NCBI GenBank assembly: GCA_029844215.1
Contig: CM056728.1
Coordinates: forward strand, 930,001 to 994,000
DNA length: 64,000 bases
Direction of reading: 5' to 3'
DNA from: Przewalskia tangutica
Taxonomy: Eukaryota > Streptophyta > Magnoliopsida > Solanales > Solanaceae
The notes below the pieces were generated by a model. The model was not told the DNA's origin. It did not search any database and was given only the letters and a program-made list of their open reading frames with translations. The position numbers and the translations under genes were made by a program. Of the stretch, positions 45,601 to 59,400 are shown in pieces. Within the stretch, counting starts at the first letter, position 1. Every line of letters begins with the position of its first letter.

Positions 45601-46329
45601 GAATCCTATAGTGCTTATGTTTTTCAAAAGATATGACTCGGCATGATAAACTACAGTTTAGATCAAAACCTGCATTCCACATGGGTTATTCAGCCATTTA
45701 AAAAGGCTATGTATCGTATGATTAGCTAATAGATCATTTTTTGTTAACAGGGATGTTATATTAAAGGAAGATGTATTTTCATTTCACAAAAAGAATACAA
45801 CATCCACATTTATATTTCCAGACACTACACTAGATGATCACCTAAGATGGCATGATCATATTCAGTTCAATACAGACTCAACTCAGACAAATGTCACTCT
45901 AAATGGAACGACTGATAGCTCAAGTCCAACTACTACAATTCAGGATACTATGTCAAGTGACACTGCTATGGAACAAGGATCTTCAGAACAAGAATTTGCA
46001 GAAGTGCAACCACAAATTACACAACCTATAAATTTACCTACACAGTCTGTGGTACCAGTTCCTGCAGAAAGAGATCTGGCAGAGGGAAGAAACCACCAGT
46101 GTGGATGAAAGACTTTGTAAGTCTTAACATACATGAAGATGCACCATATGGGCTCAACAGGTATATTGGATATGATAATCTTCAACCTGGATACAAGGTA
46201 TACATTGCTACATTTTCTACTTTAATATAACCTACTAGCTATTCAGAAGCTATTAAAGATCCTAAATGGATACAACTCAATGAAAAAAGAGATTAGTGCC
46301 TTGAAAACATCATACTTGGGATGTAGTTC

Positions 46330-47790
46330 CACTGCCTCAAGGCAAGACTAAATAGGTCGTAAATGGATATACAAGATCAAATATAAGGCAAATGGTGAGA
46401 TTATAAGATACAAAGCAAGGCTAGTGGCCAAGGGGTATAGTCAAAAAGAGAGAATTGACTATCAAGAAATATTTTTCCCTGTGGTAAAAATGGTTACTAT
46501 AAGGACAGTTTTATCTATTGCAGCAACAAAGAAATGGTATATCCATCAAATGGATATTTACAATGCATTTCTTCAAGGGGATCTTTATGATGAAATTTAC
46601 ATGGAACTGCCAAAGGAATTTGCTACTCAGGGGAGAATTCAGCATGTAGATTAGTCAAATCCCTTTATGGTTTGAAACAGGCTCCAAGACAATAGAATGC
46701 AAAGTTATCTGAGGCTCTACTTAGTTTCAATTTCAAGCAAAGTCAGTTTGATCATTCACTGTTTATCTGAAAAAGCTGTAAGGGTATAATAATCATACTT
46801 GTGTATGTAGATGACATGTTAATTACAGGTGATAGTCTAGAACTGATTGAAGAAACAAAGACAACACTGCAACAGACCTTTAAGATGAAAGATCTTGGAG
46901 AATTGAAGTATTTCCTTAGGATTGAGTTTGCTAGATCAAGTCAAGGTATCACAATGCACCAAAGGAAGTATGTATTGGAACTAATATCAGAAGTAGGACT
47001 TGCAATTGCAAAACCAGCTGGTACACCTATTGACAGAAATGTTAAACTTACTTCAAAAGAATATGATGAAGAATTACCAGCTGAGGACAAGAACAAGAAT
47101 GAGGAAGATCGTGACTGATCAGGCTGCCTACCAGAGACTTGTAGGAAAGTTACTCTACCTTACTATAACTAGAACTAATATATCTTATGCAGTTCAAAGT
47201 CTTAGCCAATTTCTTCAACAACCTAAGGGATCACATATGGAGGCTGCACTAAGGATAGTGAGGTATGTCAAACAACAGCCTGGGCAAGAATTGTTGCTCT
47301 CAAGCAATTATGATCAAACAGTTACTGCATATTATAATGCATACTGGGCTTCATGCCCTAAAACAAGAAGACCGATGACAGATTTCATGACAAAACTTGG
47401 TTGCACTAATATCTTGGAAATAAAAAAAAGCAGCCAGTGGTTTCAGGGAGCTCTGCAGAAGCAAAATACAGGAGTTTAGCTACCACAACAGCTGAATTGA
47501 CATGGTTGATTGGCCTTCTAAAGGAGTTAAATTCATAGGTTAAGCAGCCTATCACAGTGTACAGAGACAGTAAAGCAGCTATACAAATTATTGTCAATCC
47601 AGTGTTACATGAAAGAACCAAACACATTGAAATTGATTGTCACTTTATAAGGAAAATAAGTACAAGAAGGGATCATCACTACACAGTACATTAACACCAG
47701 GGATCAGCCTACAGACATCTTCACAAAGGGCTTAACTAAAGTACAACGTGAGTATCTGAAGTTCAAGCTAGGGGTTATCAATATCTTTAC
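46330..47790 (+). pseudogene. Copia reverse transcriptase and RNase H, disrupted
   Basis: RT: ARLVAKGYSQKERIDYQEIF (about 46412), ATKKWYIHQMDIYNAFLQGDL, KSLYGLKQAPRQ with stop, and catalytic YVDD at about 46804-46815. LGELKYFLRIEFARSSQG follows. RNase H: YRSLATTTAELTWLIGLLKEL (about 47470), DSKAAIQIIVNPVLHERTKHIEID, then TDIFTKGLT near 47712. Stops at about 46653, 46694 and 47116. Confidence 0.9.
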
Positions 47791-47811
47791 ACCACCTAAC
47801 TTGAGAGGGAG

Positions 47812-48158
47812 TGATGAATAAAGCTTAGAATATGCAGTAGATAAGCTATTGAAGTTCTAGAAACAAGGTAGTTAAAAGTTAGTCATAGGAAGTTCACAAA
47901 GTTAGTTAGTGACTTCACAAAGTTAGTTACTTTCACAAAAGTAGTTAGTCAATTCTAAAGGCTCATGTGAGTTGTATATATATATCTACCATTGTACACA
48001 TTTGAAATGAACACAATTAATGAAAAATGATCTATATTTCTCTTCTCTCAAACTCATCTCTCAATCAATACGATCATTGCTTCTTCTTCTCCCTTAATTC
48101 ACCTATTGTTTCTTACTTGTGTTCATGTATGAGATTATCATAATCTTAGATTATATCA
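47812..48158 (+). repeat. 3' LTR of Copia (347 bp)
   Basis: Same ends as the 5' LTR, with a duplicated 'gttagttagtgacttcacaaa'-type segment near 47900-47925. Confidence 0.93.
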
Positions 48159-49242
48159 TTACACTCCGTTAATTCTAAATACGTACGTCGGAACTGTGAT
48201 ATTGCCTTACATGTATCCCTCCAGCGAGTACTTCATACGAGTTAGTTCGATCAAAATTTACGGTAGATATGTACGGTTGAACCAAACACTACTGAAAATC
48301 AATTAGGAAAATGGATATGGCGGAACGAAGATTAGTACGTCGACGCCGTACACGGTATTGCAGACAGAGATGTTCAACGCGGTGACGAAGAAGTTTGTGG
48401 CGGAAGCTAAGGTGAAATAAAATATTTTATTCATTAAACTCGATAAATCTTTGTAGTTTTTTTAGATAGAATAACGTCGACCTTGTCAACTGCTAATGAA
48501 AGAACGAAATCCGGTATATACCAATACTTATTACATGTAAAAAGATGGAGATCAAAAGAAATAACCCTTGCTTATTGAACCAGAGAAGTTATATTATATT
48601 ATACTAATAATATCATAGGACAGGCGGATTTCAAATTTTTGAGTTTATAAATTTTGACTTCTAAACAATATAGCTTACCAAATTTTGGACAAATAGCTCT
48701 TTGCAATCTCCACTCTATGAAAATAGCCAGCAATATTGGTATTTATAAGTGCGAAACCTATTTTGACTATAAACTGAAAAATTTATTCCTATATAAATTT
48801 GACTTCTAACTAGACATGAATTAAAATATCAAATCCTAACCAATGATTTCCTACAATTTTGAATTATTTTTTCCAACAGAAGACGATGAATTTGACAGTG
48901 ACAACTCCGTTGAAGCCGTTCGACGTGTGTTTCCCGGTGAAGGCGATTGGAACCACACGCGTCGGGCCAGCGGTTCCGACTATTGATTTGGTAACACCGG
49001 AGGTGTATTGAAGGATATTTGGGTCTAATTCCATGGTTCAGATTAAGGCCCAGAATGTGGATGTTTGGTGTTTGGGCTTTGTGGATGGTGGGCCTAAGCC
49101 CAGGACTTCTATTGTGATAGGTGGGCATCGGATAGAGGATAATTTGCTTCAGTTTGATTTGGCCCAAAAGAGAGTTGGGTTTAGTACTTCACTCTTGTTC
49201 CGGAGCACCAATTGTGCAAATTTCAATTTCTCTAGTACATAG
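48159..49242 (+). pseudogene. EDGP/xylanase-inhibitor-like protein, right fragment
   Basis: Continues the host gene after the Copia element: TPLILNTYVGTVILP, SSEYFIRVSSIKIYGRYV, GGTKISTSTPYTVLQTEMFNAVTKKF to 48411. A GT-AG interval (48412-48880) separates this from TPLKPFDVCFPVKAIGTTRVGPAVPTIDLV and CLGFVDGGPKPRTSIVIGGH to the stop at 49240-49242. A TGA at 49009-49011 replaces the tryptophan usual before IFGSNSMVQ. Together with the lost N-terminal half and the insertion, this marks a pseudogene. The 469 bp interval may be an intron or a later insertion; most relatives I know of have no introns. Confidence 0.88.
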
Positions 49243-49424
49243 CAAGAACAAGTTATGATGTTTATTTACAATTTCCAAATTTGGTTGTGTGAGGATGAGT
49301 GATTTATGTGTCATCTTGGAATGCATGTCTCTCTTTACTATACTTATATTATCCTTCCGGTATCGGTGAACCATGCGAGCTGGTTAGAAACATGGCACAA
49401 AGAGCTTGTAACATCATGTTTGAT

Positions 49425-49550
49425 TATTACAACATATCCAGTGTAATCTCACTACTGGGGTCTAGGAAGGGTGGTGTGTAAGCAACCTTACCCCTACCTT
49501 GTGAAGGTAGAGATGTTGTTTCTTAAAGACACTCGGCTCAAAGAAAGCAT
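49425..49550 (-). mobile_element. RTE-LINE/TS-SINE tail
   Basis: 'acaacatatccagtgtaatctcactactggggtctagg...ccttacccctaccttgtgaaggtagag...actcggctcaaag'. No clear direct duplication. Confidence 0.65.
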
Positions 49551-50490
49551 TTCAAAGCAGGCTCAAGATTTCCTTTACTTTTGCTACTCAAGTATATGCA
49601 TTTGTCGTGCTTAGAGGGCCTTCTTTACTTGCCTAATGAAAGTATTCAACCATCTTTATTAGTAGTCTTAAATAAGGCTTTCAGACCTGCCCTTTTAGTA
49701 GGTGATTCACTGTTGAAGCGGAAAAAAAGAGATAATAATCAAACATGCTTTGAAATGCTTTCTTTGAGCCACTCTTTATTCTGGCCTAACTCCAATAAAA
49801 GAAATTAAAGATGTGAAACTTGGCTATTTACACTAAAATTGGGTGGACCTATTGAATGAAATCTTAGGAAGTGGTCTTGATTGGATTTTCTGAAACAAAG
49901 AACTGATCCACTCACATTTTATCTGTCTATTCCAATCCAAGAACAAAGCGTAATACACACAAACAAGGCGAGAGATTTCTAAAATCTTGAACTATGTATA
50001 AGCAAATGTATGCTCGTGTCAATGTCAAAGATGAACATTCATGGCAGTGAAGACGAAGAAAGCTTTCTCATTCTCGGTCATCAGCCAAAAAAAACAAGAA
50101 AAAATTGAAATTTCTCAGTGACAATTGAAATAGTCAAAATGAACTAAACAAAGAACACATCTAGCAAAGTACCTGTTAGGACATTGGCAAATATCTTCTG
50201 CATTCTAGCTTGAGATTTGGATATGCTTTGCACATACGCGAAGTCGACAGCTATCTTCAGGACTCAGAAAAGAAATGAGAAAGTATAAAATAAAAAGTGA
50301 GATAATCATAATCAAAACTTAACCGATCCAGAAAACGGTTGCTAACTGATTCCATAACGCGTTATGAATAAAGTCAAAATTGCAAGGGTACCTGCAGGAT
50401 TCCAGAACTTCTATATACACAATAAAAAATTGTACCAAAGCTACTGATAATCTAAGAGGCTATGTTACAACACAAGTCCTCCTTGAGTGC
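49551..50490. other. 3' flank of the MED33-type gene
   Basis: Probably includes the 3' UTR of the minus-strand gene. No other gene is seen. An inverted 15-mer links 49416-49430 with about 49733-49747. Confidence 0.5.
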
Positions 50491-53400
50491 TCATCTAGCA
50501 AAGTTCAAACCGCCTTCTATAATCATTTCAGCAGCAGTGCCCATAGCACCAACACCACTAGTTTCCAAAAGCGCCAAAGCTAATACTTCGTCGTCCCAAC
50601 GTTTCAATCCCTTGCTCAGCCTCTTCAAAACCTCAATATCCACCTCCAAAAGCCAGCTTGGTGTGCATCCCACCACCAAGCTTACGAATCCTGACACGTA
50701 TGCTCTCCATGTAGCCTTGTTACAACCAAGTGATATTTTGCCATCTAGTGCACTCGCAAGAAATTCCAAGTGTGCTCCAAGAATACTTGGTCGCCATTTG
50801 GATGTGGGTGACAATGAATCCACACCCCAAGCAAATGTTCCAGACAGCACTGCCAAGTATGCAAGGGCATAACCCCTTAGCCTTGCGACCATTCCTTCTG
50901 AGACCCCCCCGTTGGGCTCTGACCCATGTGCTGATATAAACCAAGATGGCAATGTTTCTTTTAGCAAAGATTGGACTAAACTTAAACCGCCTGTGATCCA
51001 AACTAATGAAGCACCCAATGAAGCTGCAAGCTTGACACGGGTCATTGCTGCAACAAGAGAGATCTGACAAGATGCAGGGAATCCACTTCTGGTTTTCTTG
51101 AGTTTCTCAAAATCCCTAGCAGGGACTCCACTATGCGCAATATCTCTGACAAAATGCATCAGAAGGGAGACGATCTCTTCTGCCATAAACATGACATTTC
51201 TGACAGCTCTATGAACACGCAAGTAGAGTATACCAGGGGCAACAGGAGAAATGCCACCAGAAAAATGCGAACCAAATCCATGACCAAGAAGTGAACCAAC
51301 CCCACCATTGCTTTCTATAGATGTACCTAGACCTAATGTAGCTGTAAAGCAGACTCGAAGAAGTTGAACCACTGCATCACTGCTGTGGTGGAAAACAGTC
51401 CGGGATGCAGAGAAAACAAGAAAGTCACTCCAGCGTCTAACCTTTTGAGCCCATAGGGCAGCCATAACAGGCATACATGGCTAAGGACAACTTGTAGCCA
51501 GGTTACTCACAGCTGCGCCCATCAAGTTCAGAAAGCGTTCGGTATCTCTATCAAGTTTATATGTAATGGTGAGGCTCACAAGGACTGCCAATGGCAAAGG
51601 AAGAACAGCTGGAGAACTTCCACCTACAAACACATAGCATTAGCTAAACATGGAGATAATGAATGAGCAATTAAATTTCCTGCACCTACTTACTCCTATG
51701 TTAGATAGATATGGTAGTCCAGGTCTGCCACATAGCAAGCCAGGATGGTTTTTAAAACTGATGCATCATTGTTAGAATCAACAGACAACCCTTGTCAGCT
51801 ATTTAGCTCAGGCAATATAATTTATTATATCAAGAAAGGAGATTAGGGATCTAATCCCCCAAGACCCAACTTCAATGCCATGACAAAAGGAATGGAAAAA
51901 GAACGGGGCGGGAGTAGGTTCACGTTCAGTCTACTACTATCTGATTCCTCAGCATTCCTTTGAGAAATTTACAAGGGGTGATTAACTTGTCACTGTGGTA
52001 ACTTAGCCCATAGGTTAGAAGAAAAAAGGAGGGGAAGTATGTCTCTTATGACATAGTTCCTCATCATAAAAAAAAGGAGGTGATCAGATGAAATCAGATG
52101 AGTGCACACCTACAGAGAGACTTGGGACGTCAACACCAGTGGCAGCTAGGATTTTCTTAACTTGTTGTTCCACTGTTGCTAAATTTGCAGCAGGACTTGG
52201 CCAATCAGTTCCATTCATAGATGCAGGCTTCCAAATACCCCTTGTCACTTCAGCTGAATAGTAACTTGCAATTGTTGGCAAAGACGCAGGAAGAAAGTCG
52301 GCTAGATCCTTAAGACCTGAGATGGAGAAAGTGCAGCGCTCAATATACTAACTCATAGAACTCATCAAAAAAAAAATAACACAGCATCAGCTATGAGATA
52401 AGTTCAAGTGTGCCCTGTGAATTTTCCTCCTCTTTCTATCTTCTTTCACTGTGTTGATTGTGTATGTGTGGCAAATAGATAGGGTCTATCAAGTGGTGGG
52501 AATGCGTAGAAAGTAGACAATATATCTCACATCAAAACTCCTCTCTCATTAAAAGGAAGTTCAAGACTTCACTCTTCTCTTTTCTGTTTTGGGGGGGGTT
52601 AGCATTCAGGCATTCTGTGATGTGCCTTGTAGGCCGTAGCTCCAACAACTGGCTTAAGTTCTTCATCTCTATGTGTGTGTGTGTTCTCAAAGTGTATATC
52701 ATTTTCAGATGTGTGCCTGTAAAGCATAAGGATTGCTCTTGAAGCCTAACTGTAGACATTATGTCAAATGACTAACCTGTGGCTAGTTCACGTGGTGACA
52801 AGGTCCCGTGAGCACAGGCTGTGAGAGCAGCGTTAAGCACAAACGGAACAGCTTCCAAAATATCCCATGCGGGCAACTTAAGATGAGGAGATATCTCTTC
52901 ATTTCCAGACCCAGATGAGTTACTACCACTTGAAGTTGGAGGTATAAGGGACTGACCAGCACTATTTATTTTTCTGAACATGAAGTTCAGCAGTGCTTCA
53001 ACTATCTGATGAACAGGAGTTCCAGGGATGAGACCTGAGAGAGGTGACGCAATACATGCTTGATGTTGGCGGTACCAACATTTTAGTTTAGGAAAAGAAT
53101 CCATAAATATGGGTTCTCTAGATAATCGATTTGGAACTCTAGACAATTGCTTGCTTTTGCTTTGATCTTTCAGCAAATCTTCAGAGAATGCCAACTGAGA
53201 GTTGCGAACCAGCAATAGGTATTCAGGAGTTAGATGGGATCCCACAGGAACATCTCTCGTGACATGCTCAAGCGGTGGCTGATCAAACCTCCACAGTTTC
53301 AACAGAAGTGTGAATGCATTCGAGAAAACGGCATGTGAAGTAATTTCTTCCGACATTAGAGTCCATGACACATTGGGTGCACAAGAACCGAAGGCTTCAC

Positions 53401-56400
53401 AAATTGGCATCAATGCACCAACAAGCTGTGGAACCTGGAAAAAAAATTAAGTACAACATCAGCACAGAGGTTGGTTTCTCCTTCTCTATCTTAAGCCCAG
53501 TTGCTACTCAGCATACTTATTTCAAAACCTATTTTCAACAGAATTTAGTTCTTCAAATCATTGTTCAGGTATCAATTGCCTACAGAACTAGCTAAAGTAC
53601 ATTAAAGAAGCAAGCTTCAAGATTTAACGGGAAGACACATCTAACAACCATTTCTGGCCCAGCCTCAATAAGAAATAAGAAATGCTAGCAATATGTCCAG
53701 GATTTTCGTGAGTGTAGTTTCCAACATGTTGTATAGGTCTTCCAGAAACAGATTTCAACATGCAGAACAGGCCCACTGTATGCAGTAACTAATGGATATG
53801 TTCCAATTCATTAGTTAAACCACAATAAATGTTGAAATGGCGCAGAGATCGATTCGCTAGTGAAACCAACAATAAATGCTGAAATGGTGCACAGGGGACC
53901 AATTGTTTCTGTGCATCTGTCAACCAGAGAGATCAGTAGTGCAGCTATATGTAGTATCTGATTTGTGTCGAAGTGATTTTCACCGACATTAACATATAAA
54001 TGACATCAAACATAATTCAGAACAAGAAAATTACAGCTGAAGTATCACCTACCAATCCATGCAAAGAAAATATCTGGATACCGTCGATAGATGATATACC
54101 AACAAGCAGAACATTCAGAAATGGAGCATAGCCAATCAAATGGCTATCAGTTCCACAATAATCAGAAGGAACACAAGGTGAAAGCAGCCTAGTGATGAAT
54201 AGAACCGTATGTTCCTGCAAGCATGTAGATGAAAATACAGTGGAAATGAGTGTGCAAGAGAAAAAATGAAACATACAAGACACCAGTTTTGAACTCGAGA
54301 CTGACTTTAGGAACCAGTTTTTTTAAATAGGGTACCTTCATCTGAATTTATTCACAAGGTAAGATCAAATCTACTATAGATATATGAAAATTGCTCTCAT
54401 CCCTGAGGCACAGAGTATAGTGTAGTTTTCAGATCCAAATAAGTTTCAGCATTCCTGTTTGCAGAGAGAGCTTACCAAAGGAAACCATTTTTCACAAAGT
54501 CTAAAAGGAGGTTTCCTTCACAAACAGGACAATGATTAATGAAAGAGAGATATTAGTCTCAGTAGAAAATGTTGCTTTATTCTCTTTTTCATTCTTCATC
54601 ATCTACCATTCACCTCTACCAGCAAACACTTATGAGCCACTAGAAGTGGGCAGCCTGCTTAATCTAGTCCGACTCTTGTAGAGAATACACACCAGGTATA
54701 CGCTCTCCCAGTCACCTCCCCCCACCCCCAAAAGAAGAGCTGGACATCAAGTCCTTCATTCAGCCTCTTCATTGTCATTTACGAGATCAGTGATGGTGGA
54801 CAGGTGAGTATTCTTCCGCTCCACCTTTGTTACAATCTTTCTTTATTTTTCAGCTCCTGATTCATGTGCATAGGCTTAGAGCCAATAGTTACCCCTGGCT
54901 TCCTACCTTATCAGGGGGTTGCGGATCCAACCCATCTAGTGGTGCTTCTCAGCCTTGTTTACTAATTACATCATTCACTTAGCTATGGTTGTTTTTCTTT
55001 TTTATTCACTTAGTTAAGGTTGTTCTTTCCTCTGTGCAATAATCGTATTGTTTAGGAGTACACTTGTGCTAAGGTCATGAAAATTTTCCTTCTTGACATG
55101 GGTTAATGGGAGGGTAGTAAGGGAAACAAGAAAACAAGGTTTATTAGAAAAATTTCAAGCAAAAATGCAGGCTCTCAAAGAGGTTTCGCGCAAATAAAGA
55201 TAGTCTTGAGGTTTTACTGCTACTATAGTACAAAATACTAGTTTAATACCAGGGAGGTCATAAGTTTTACCTGTATATTCCATCCACGAGCAAGAGAGGC
55301 CCCACAGAGGATAGTAGCGGCAGAAATCTTCTCTTCAGCGGGACCATTGACAGCAATCTCATATATTTTCTCTATTTCTGCTAAGCTTCCATCAAATCCA
55401 TGAACTTAAATTCAGTTGTCATACAACATAAAAATCAAGAAAGAGCATTTGATACGCCCAGGCTTCAAAATAGAAGGATTTTCAACTGAAGACCAGGCTA
55501 TCTAAGAAAAACAAGGGACAAACCAATTCTACTTAATGATATAATTGCAATTCCCGATATATGACCACCAAAATGCATATCCTCAGGAATTTAGATTGCT
55601 AAACAGAAATCCAACTGGTTGATCTATCCATAAACCTGCTCCAAAGCCCCAGAAGTTGCAGTTTCAAGAGCTTAGCCACTGGGAATATTTGATGTTAAAG
55701 GTCAGCTTTTCTTTCAAACAGAGAGCACCAAATGTGAATACTTACAATCTGCAGATGTTTTCTCGATAAACCCATTATTTTCTAGTAATAAACTATTTTT
55801 TATAATACATCTTTTAACTCTGAATATGTTTGGGAACTCCGAATATGACCTTAAAAGCAACCACATTAACCAGTGGCATGGGATATATCTAAGTTGCGCG
55901 GACTCTCCGTTTTGGGTGCCGTCCCCGTACCGGATACAGGTGTGGGATATGTCCCAGATACGGTCAACCAACTTCGGATACTTTGACCGGAGTACATCAA
56001 AAAATTGGGGGGGAATTAAGATTTGATTTCTCAAATTAAAGATAAAATGGATTTAAGAGAAGGGAAATGGCATGCCTTCAATATTATAGTATTTTTGTCT
56101 CATTTTTGTTGCTTCGTGTTTCAAAGAAACCAAGAATTCAAGGGTGTGTTCTGAGTTTGGATGGTAGACAGTAGTAGCGATATATCTTTATAGCTCTATT
56201 TTTTATAATTTTAAATTTTCTTAGCCGAATCCCCGCACCCGTATCCATACCTGGATACGCACCCCCGAATCTTAAAATTTAGATTTTTCCGAATCCGACA
56301 CTCGGATATGTACCCGTATTGGATACCCGCACCCGAGTCCGAGCAACTTAGGATATAACTACTACTTAAATCTACCGAGGCTCTTTTAAGAATCCTACTA

Positions 56401-59400
56401 TTTTCCAGCTACGCACAGATTTAATATCATTTAACTCTCAATATGTATGAAAACTCTTAATTTGAACTCACAAACAGCCACATTAAGCAGTGGCAGTGGG
56501 AAACAACCACTACTGCATGGATCGACTAACCTTGGCAGATAATGGCAAGAAGTGGGCAAACCAGAAATAAAGAAAAACTTTCGAGTTGTCAACTTCTGTC
56601 ATACCTTGAAGCGGGTGTTGAAACCAATGCGCTGACCATTGGAGGAGTTAAGAGACCCCCCTTCATCAATGATGGCCAGCTAGGCAATGGGCCTGACATG
56701 TTACGAGGCACTTGGTTGCATTGACCTTTTACGTATCCCGGCCATAAATAAGCAGATGTATCCAAAATGTTTCTAGCAATGCACGCCTCAACAATAAGGT
56801 GCCACAAGTTTCCAGCTAGAAATAATTACAGATGATTAGCAAACACAACCAATATAACATACTTATGCATATAAGAGTAAATAAGAGATGCACTATTGAA
56901 TATTGATTAATTGGATTTTCCAACATACAGTCTGAAAGAATCTGCCCAAAAAAAAGGTAAAAATTTTACAAAGAAAACAGGCAAGGGTAAAGGACAGGTG
57001 TAGCTGAGGGAGGTAAATATTCTCAAAAAGGTCATCAACCACATGGATGGGGTTGTGGGAATAAAGAGAAGGCAAATTCCAGAACTTAGTCAAATTGAAA
57101 AGAATACAAGATAGAATCAAGGCAGCAACTGCTACAAAGCTGACACAACACAGACCTCTCTTGAAATCTACTGGACTCACCACAATTGACAGGCATGTCA
57201 TTCAATCTCATCCCATCAAAATATTCACTCCCTCCACTTAGCCCTGAAAGGAACATCATTGCTTTCAAAGCAGCTTGGTTTGCCAAAGGAATTGCAGGCA
57301 GTGGTGGGGTCAACAAGCCTTCGTAATCATGCAGTTGCTGTAAGCTAGAAACCAAGGACTGACGACGTTTTCCTGTGGACTCTGTTCTTTGATCACTAGA
57401 GCTGCTATCATATTCCTCTTCTTTAATAATGCTGGCAATTGCTAGCGGTGTAATAGACAACAACAAGCATAAGCAAGTATCAAGACGAGGCACTGGTCCC
57501 TCACTGGAATCCCTTTCCTAAATTGACCAAAAGCAGTTATTTAGTATATCTTCAATATCGAAATGAAGCTAACATTAAATTTTACCAGCTAAATACTAAA
57601 CTGCAGTTTCAATTCTGATAACAGTTTCATTTAACCTTCTATACAAAGGAATGAAATTCTAGGGTAAGAAGGAAACCCTATAGTTAGTCCTTAACTAATA
57701 AATTAGCTTGGTTTCCAGAACTTCAAAACTTGGAAGCACTTCTGAGCAAAATTGTGTTAGAAATGAAGACCTAGAGCTGAAGATGGAAAATGACGGGATG
57801 GATAGGAAGCATAATTTTTCTATCATCTAGCAACCTGGATAAAGCTGATGAAAGAAGGGATATCTTCATTGATTCTTACTCTATTAACAAGCCTTAGGGC
57901 TGAAATCCACAATCCAAAAAATGTGTTCTGCCACGATGTACGGTTAACTGCCTGCAGAGCCTTCACCAGACCTGCAAGAAAACTCCAGTTTAGCAGGTCA
58001 GAACAGGGTATATTGAATAACTTAAGACCATTGACAACAGTATCTACCAGTAAGGGTGTCAACAGCACTTGTAGCTGCCACTTGTGTTCCATCCATGGTA
58101 TCTTCTAGAAAGAGATCAATGGGTAGCCAGAGAACTGATGTACTAGCATCATCACGCCGACTAGCTGAAAGTGCAAGTGATCCAGAAGCCATAACAGCAT
58201 GAAGAAATTTCCGTGAGCTTGTTTTGCATTCTCTGGAAAGGACTCCACCGTTTTTGGATATCAATAATACCAAAGCCTCCGAAGAAATATTCTTATTCTT
58301 AAAGCTGACGAGTTTGACACTAGAAGTTGTAAGTGCTGCATGAAAGAATCCCAGTGTGTGGGCCTAAAGAAAGAAAAACAATGCATGTTTAGCTACCAAG
58401 AATATCTCTTAGGCTAGTATAGTATGCATTTTGTTTAAGCACTACTTCTCTTTTCATAGCTCAACAAAACTGTGAGGAACAAAGCATTAGTAACAGACAT
58501 GTTGATATTTGATACAGCACAGAACTTAATGAAGGAAGCTCTGTGATCTTACATGTTCCTACGTGCCAAGTAAAGAATCATGGATGTCAGTTTGTCCCCA
58601 AAAAGTTCGCCAATTATTTCAATAGCCAGTACAGTGTTCATTCTACATAATCCTTCACGATGTTCAACTCTTTTCCCAGCAAAGCCATCATGATTGCCGA
58701 TTTCCATTTCTTTAGTCGCAACTGGCCACCTAGACTTCTTTTCAACCGTCAGTTCAAGCAATCCCTCATCATCAAGTGAGGCATCAAGTAACTGCCATAC
58801 AACCGTGAAACCATATTCAACCACATGCATTCCACTTTCAGATCCCTGGAGTTCAAATATCTGGGAAAGATGAAGAGTATCATTTATTGATTCCATAATC
58901 CTGCAATAGCACCTCCAGACATGTTAACTCTTCTACTGAAATTCATCCACAAAAATTTAAAAAGGTTCAAAATAAAAATTAATTTGGGAAATTTGAATCA
59001 ATCATGAATATTAGTACTAGTTTTCATCTGCTTGGACATCTGTTTACCTCCCAGGAAATATAGGAGGACAAACATTCACAGGACCATACAATGAAAAAAT
59101 ATCTCCAAGAAATTTCACTTAAGATATCATTTGCACTACAGATTGAGGCATAAATCTACAGGACCTCACTCCGAAAGAAAAATAGAAGATATAGAAAATC
59201 AGAAAAGGAACAAAAGAACCTACATTGACAAAAAGAGTTATGCCAAATTAATACTTCAACAGCAAAAAAGAGAATGCTCTAGGACACGTCATAGACTATA
59301 CTGTTACAGTTTGAAGAATCAATGAGTGTCTAAGGGAATGATTAAACAGTGAAGACATGAGCCATTGTGTCCAAAGTAATTCAAACTGTTATGAACACCA

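Larger units (their letters stand above)
42575..48158 (+). mobile_element. Copia LTR retrotransposon inserted in the EDGP-like gene
   Basis: 5,584 bp, flanked by the 5 bp duplication TTACA (42570-42574 and 48159-48163). It has two LTRs, a primer site TGGTATCAGAGC right after the 5' LTR, a polypurine tract 'gagagggag' before the 3' LTR, and gag-protease-integrase-RT-RNase H in that order on plus. The coding frames carry many stops, so the copy is inactive. Removing it restores the reading SLIYTPLI of the host gene. Confidence 0.96.

Noticed and set aside
50491..51474. A free-standing 327-codon gene starting MPVMAALWAQK
   Set aside because: It is the end of MED33 exon 12 after the premature TAG. 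The sequence before the stop continues the same conserved protein and phase.
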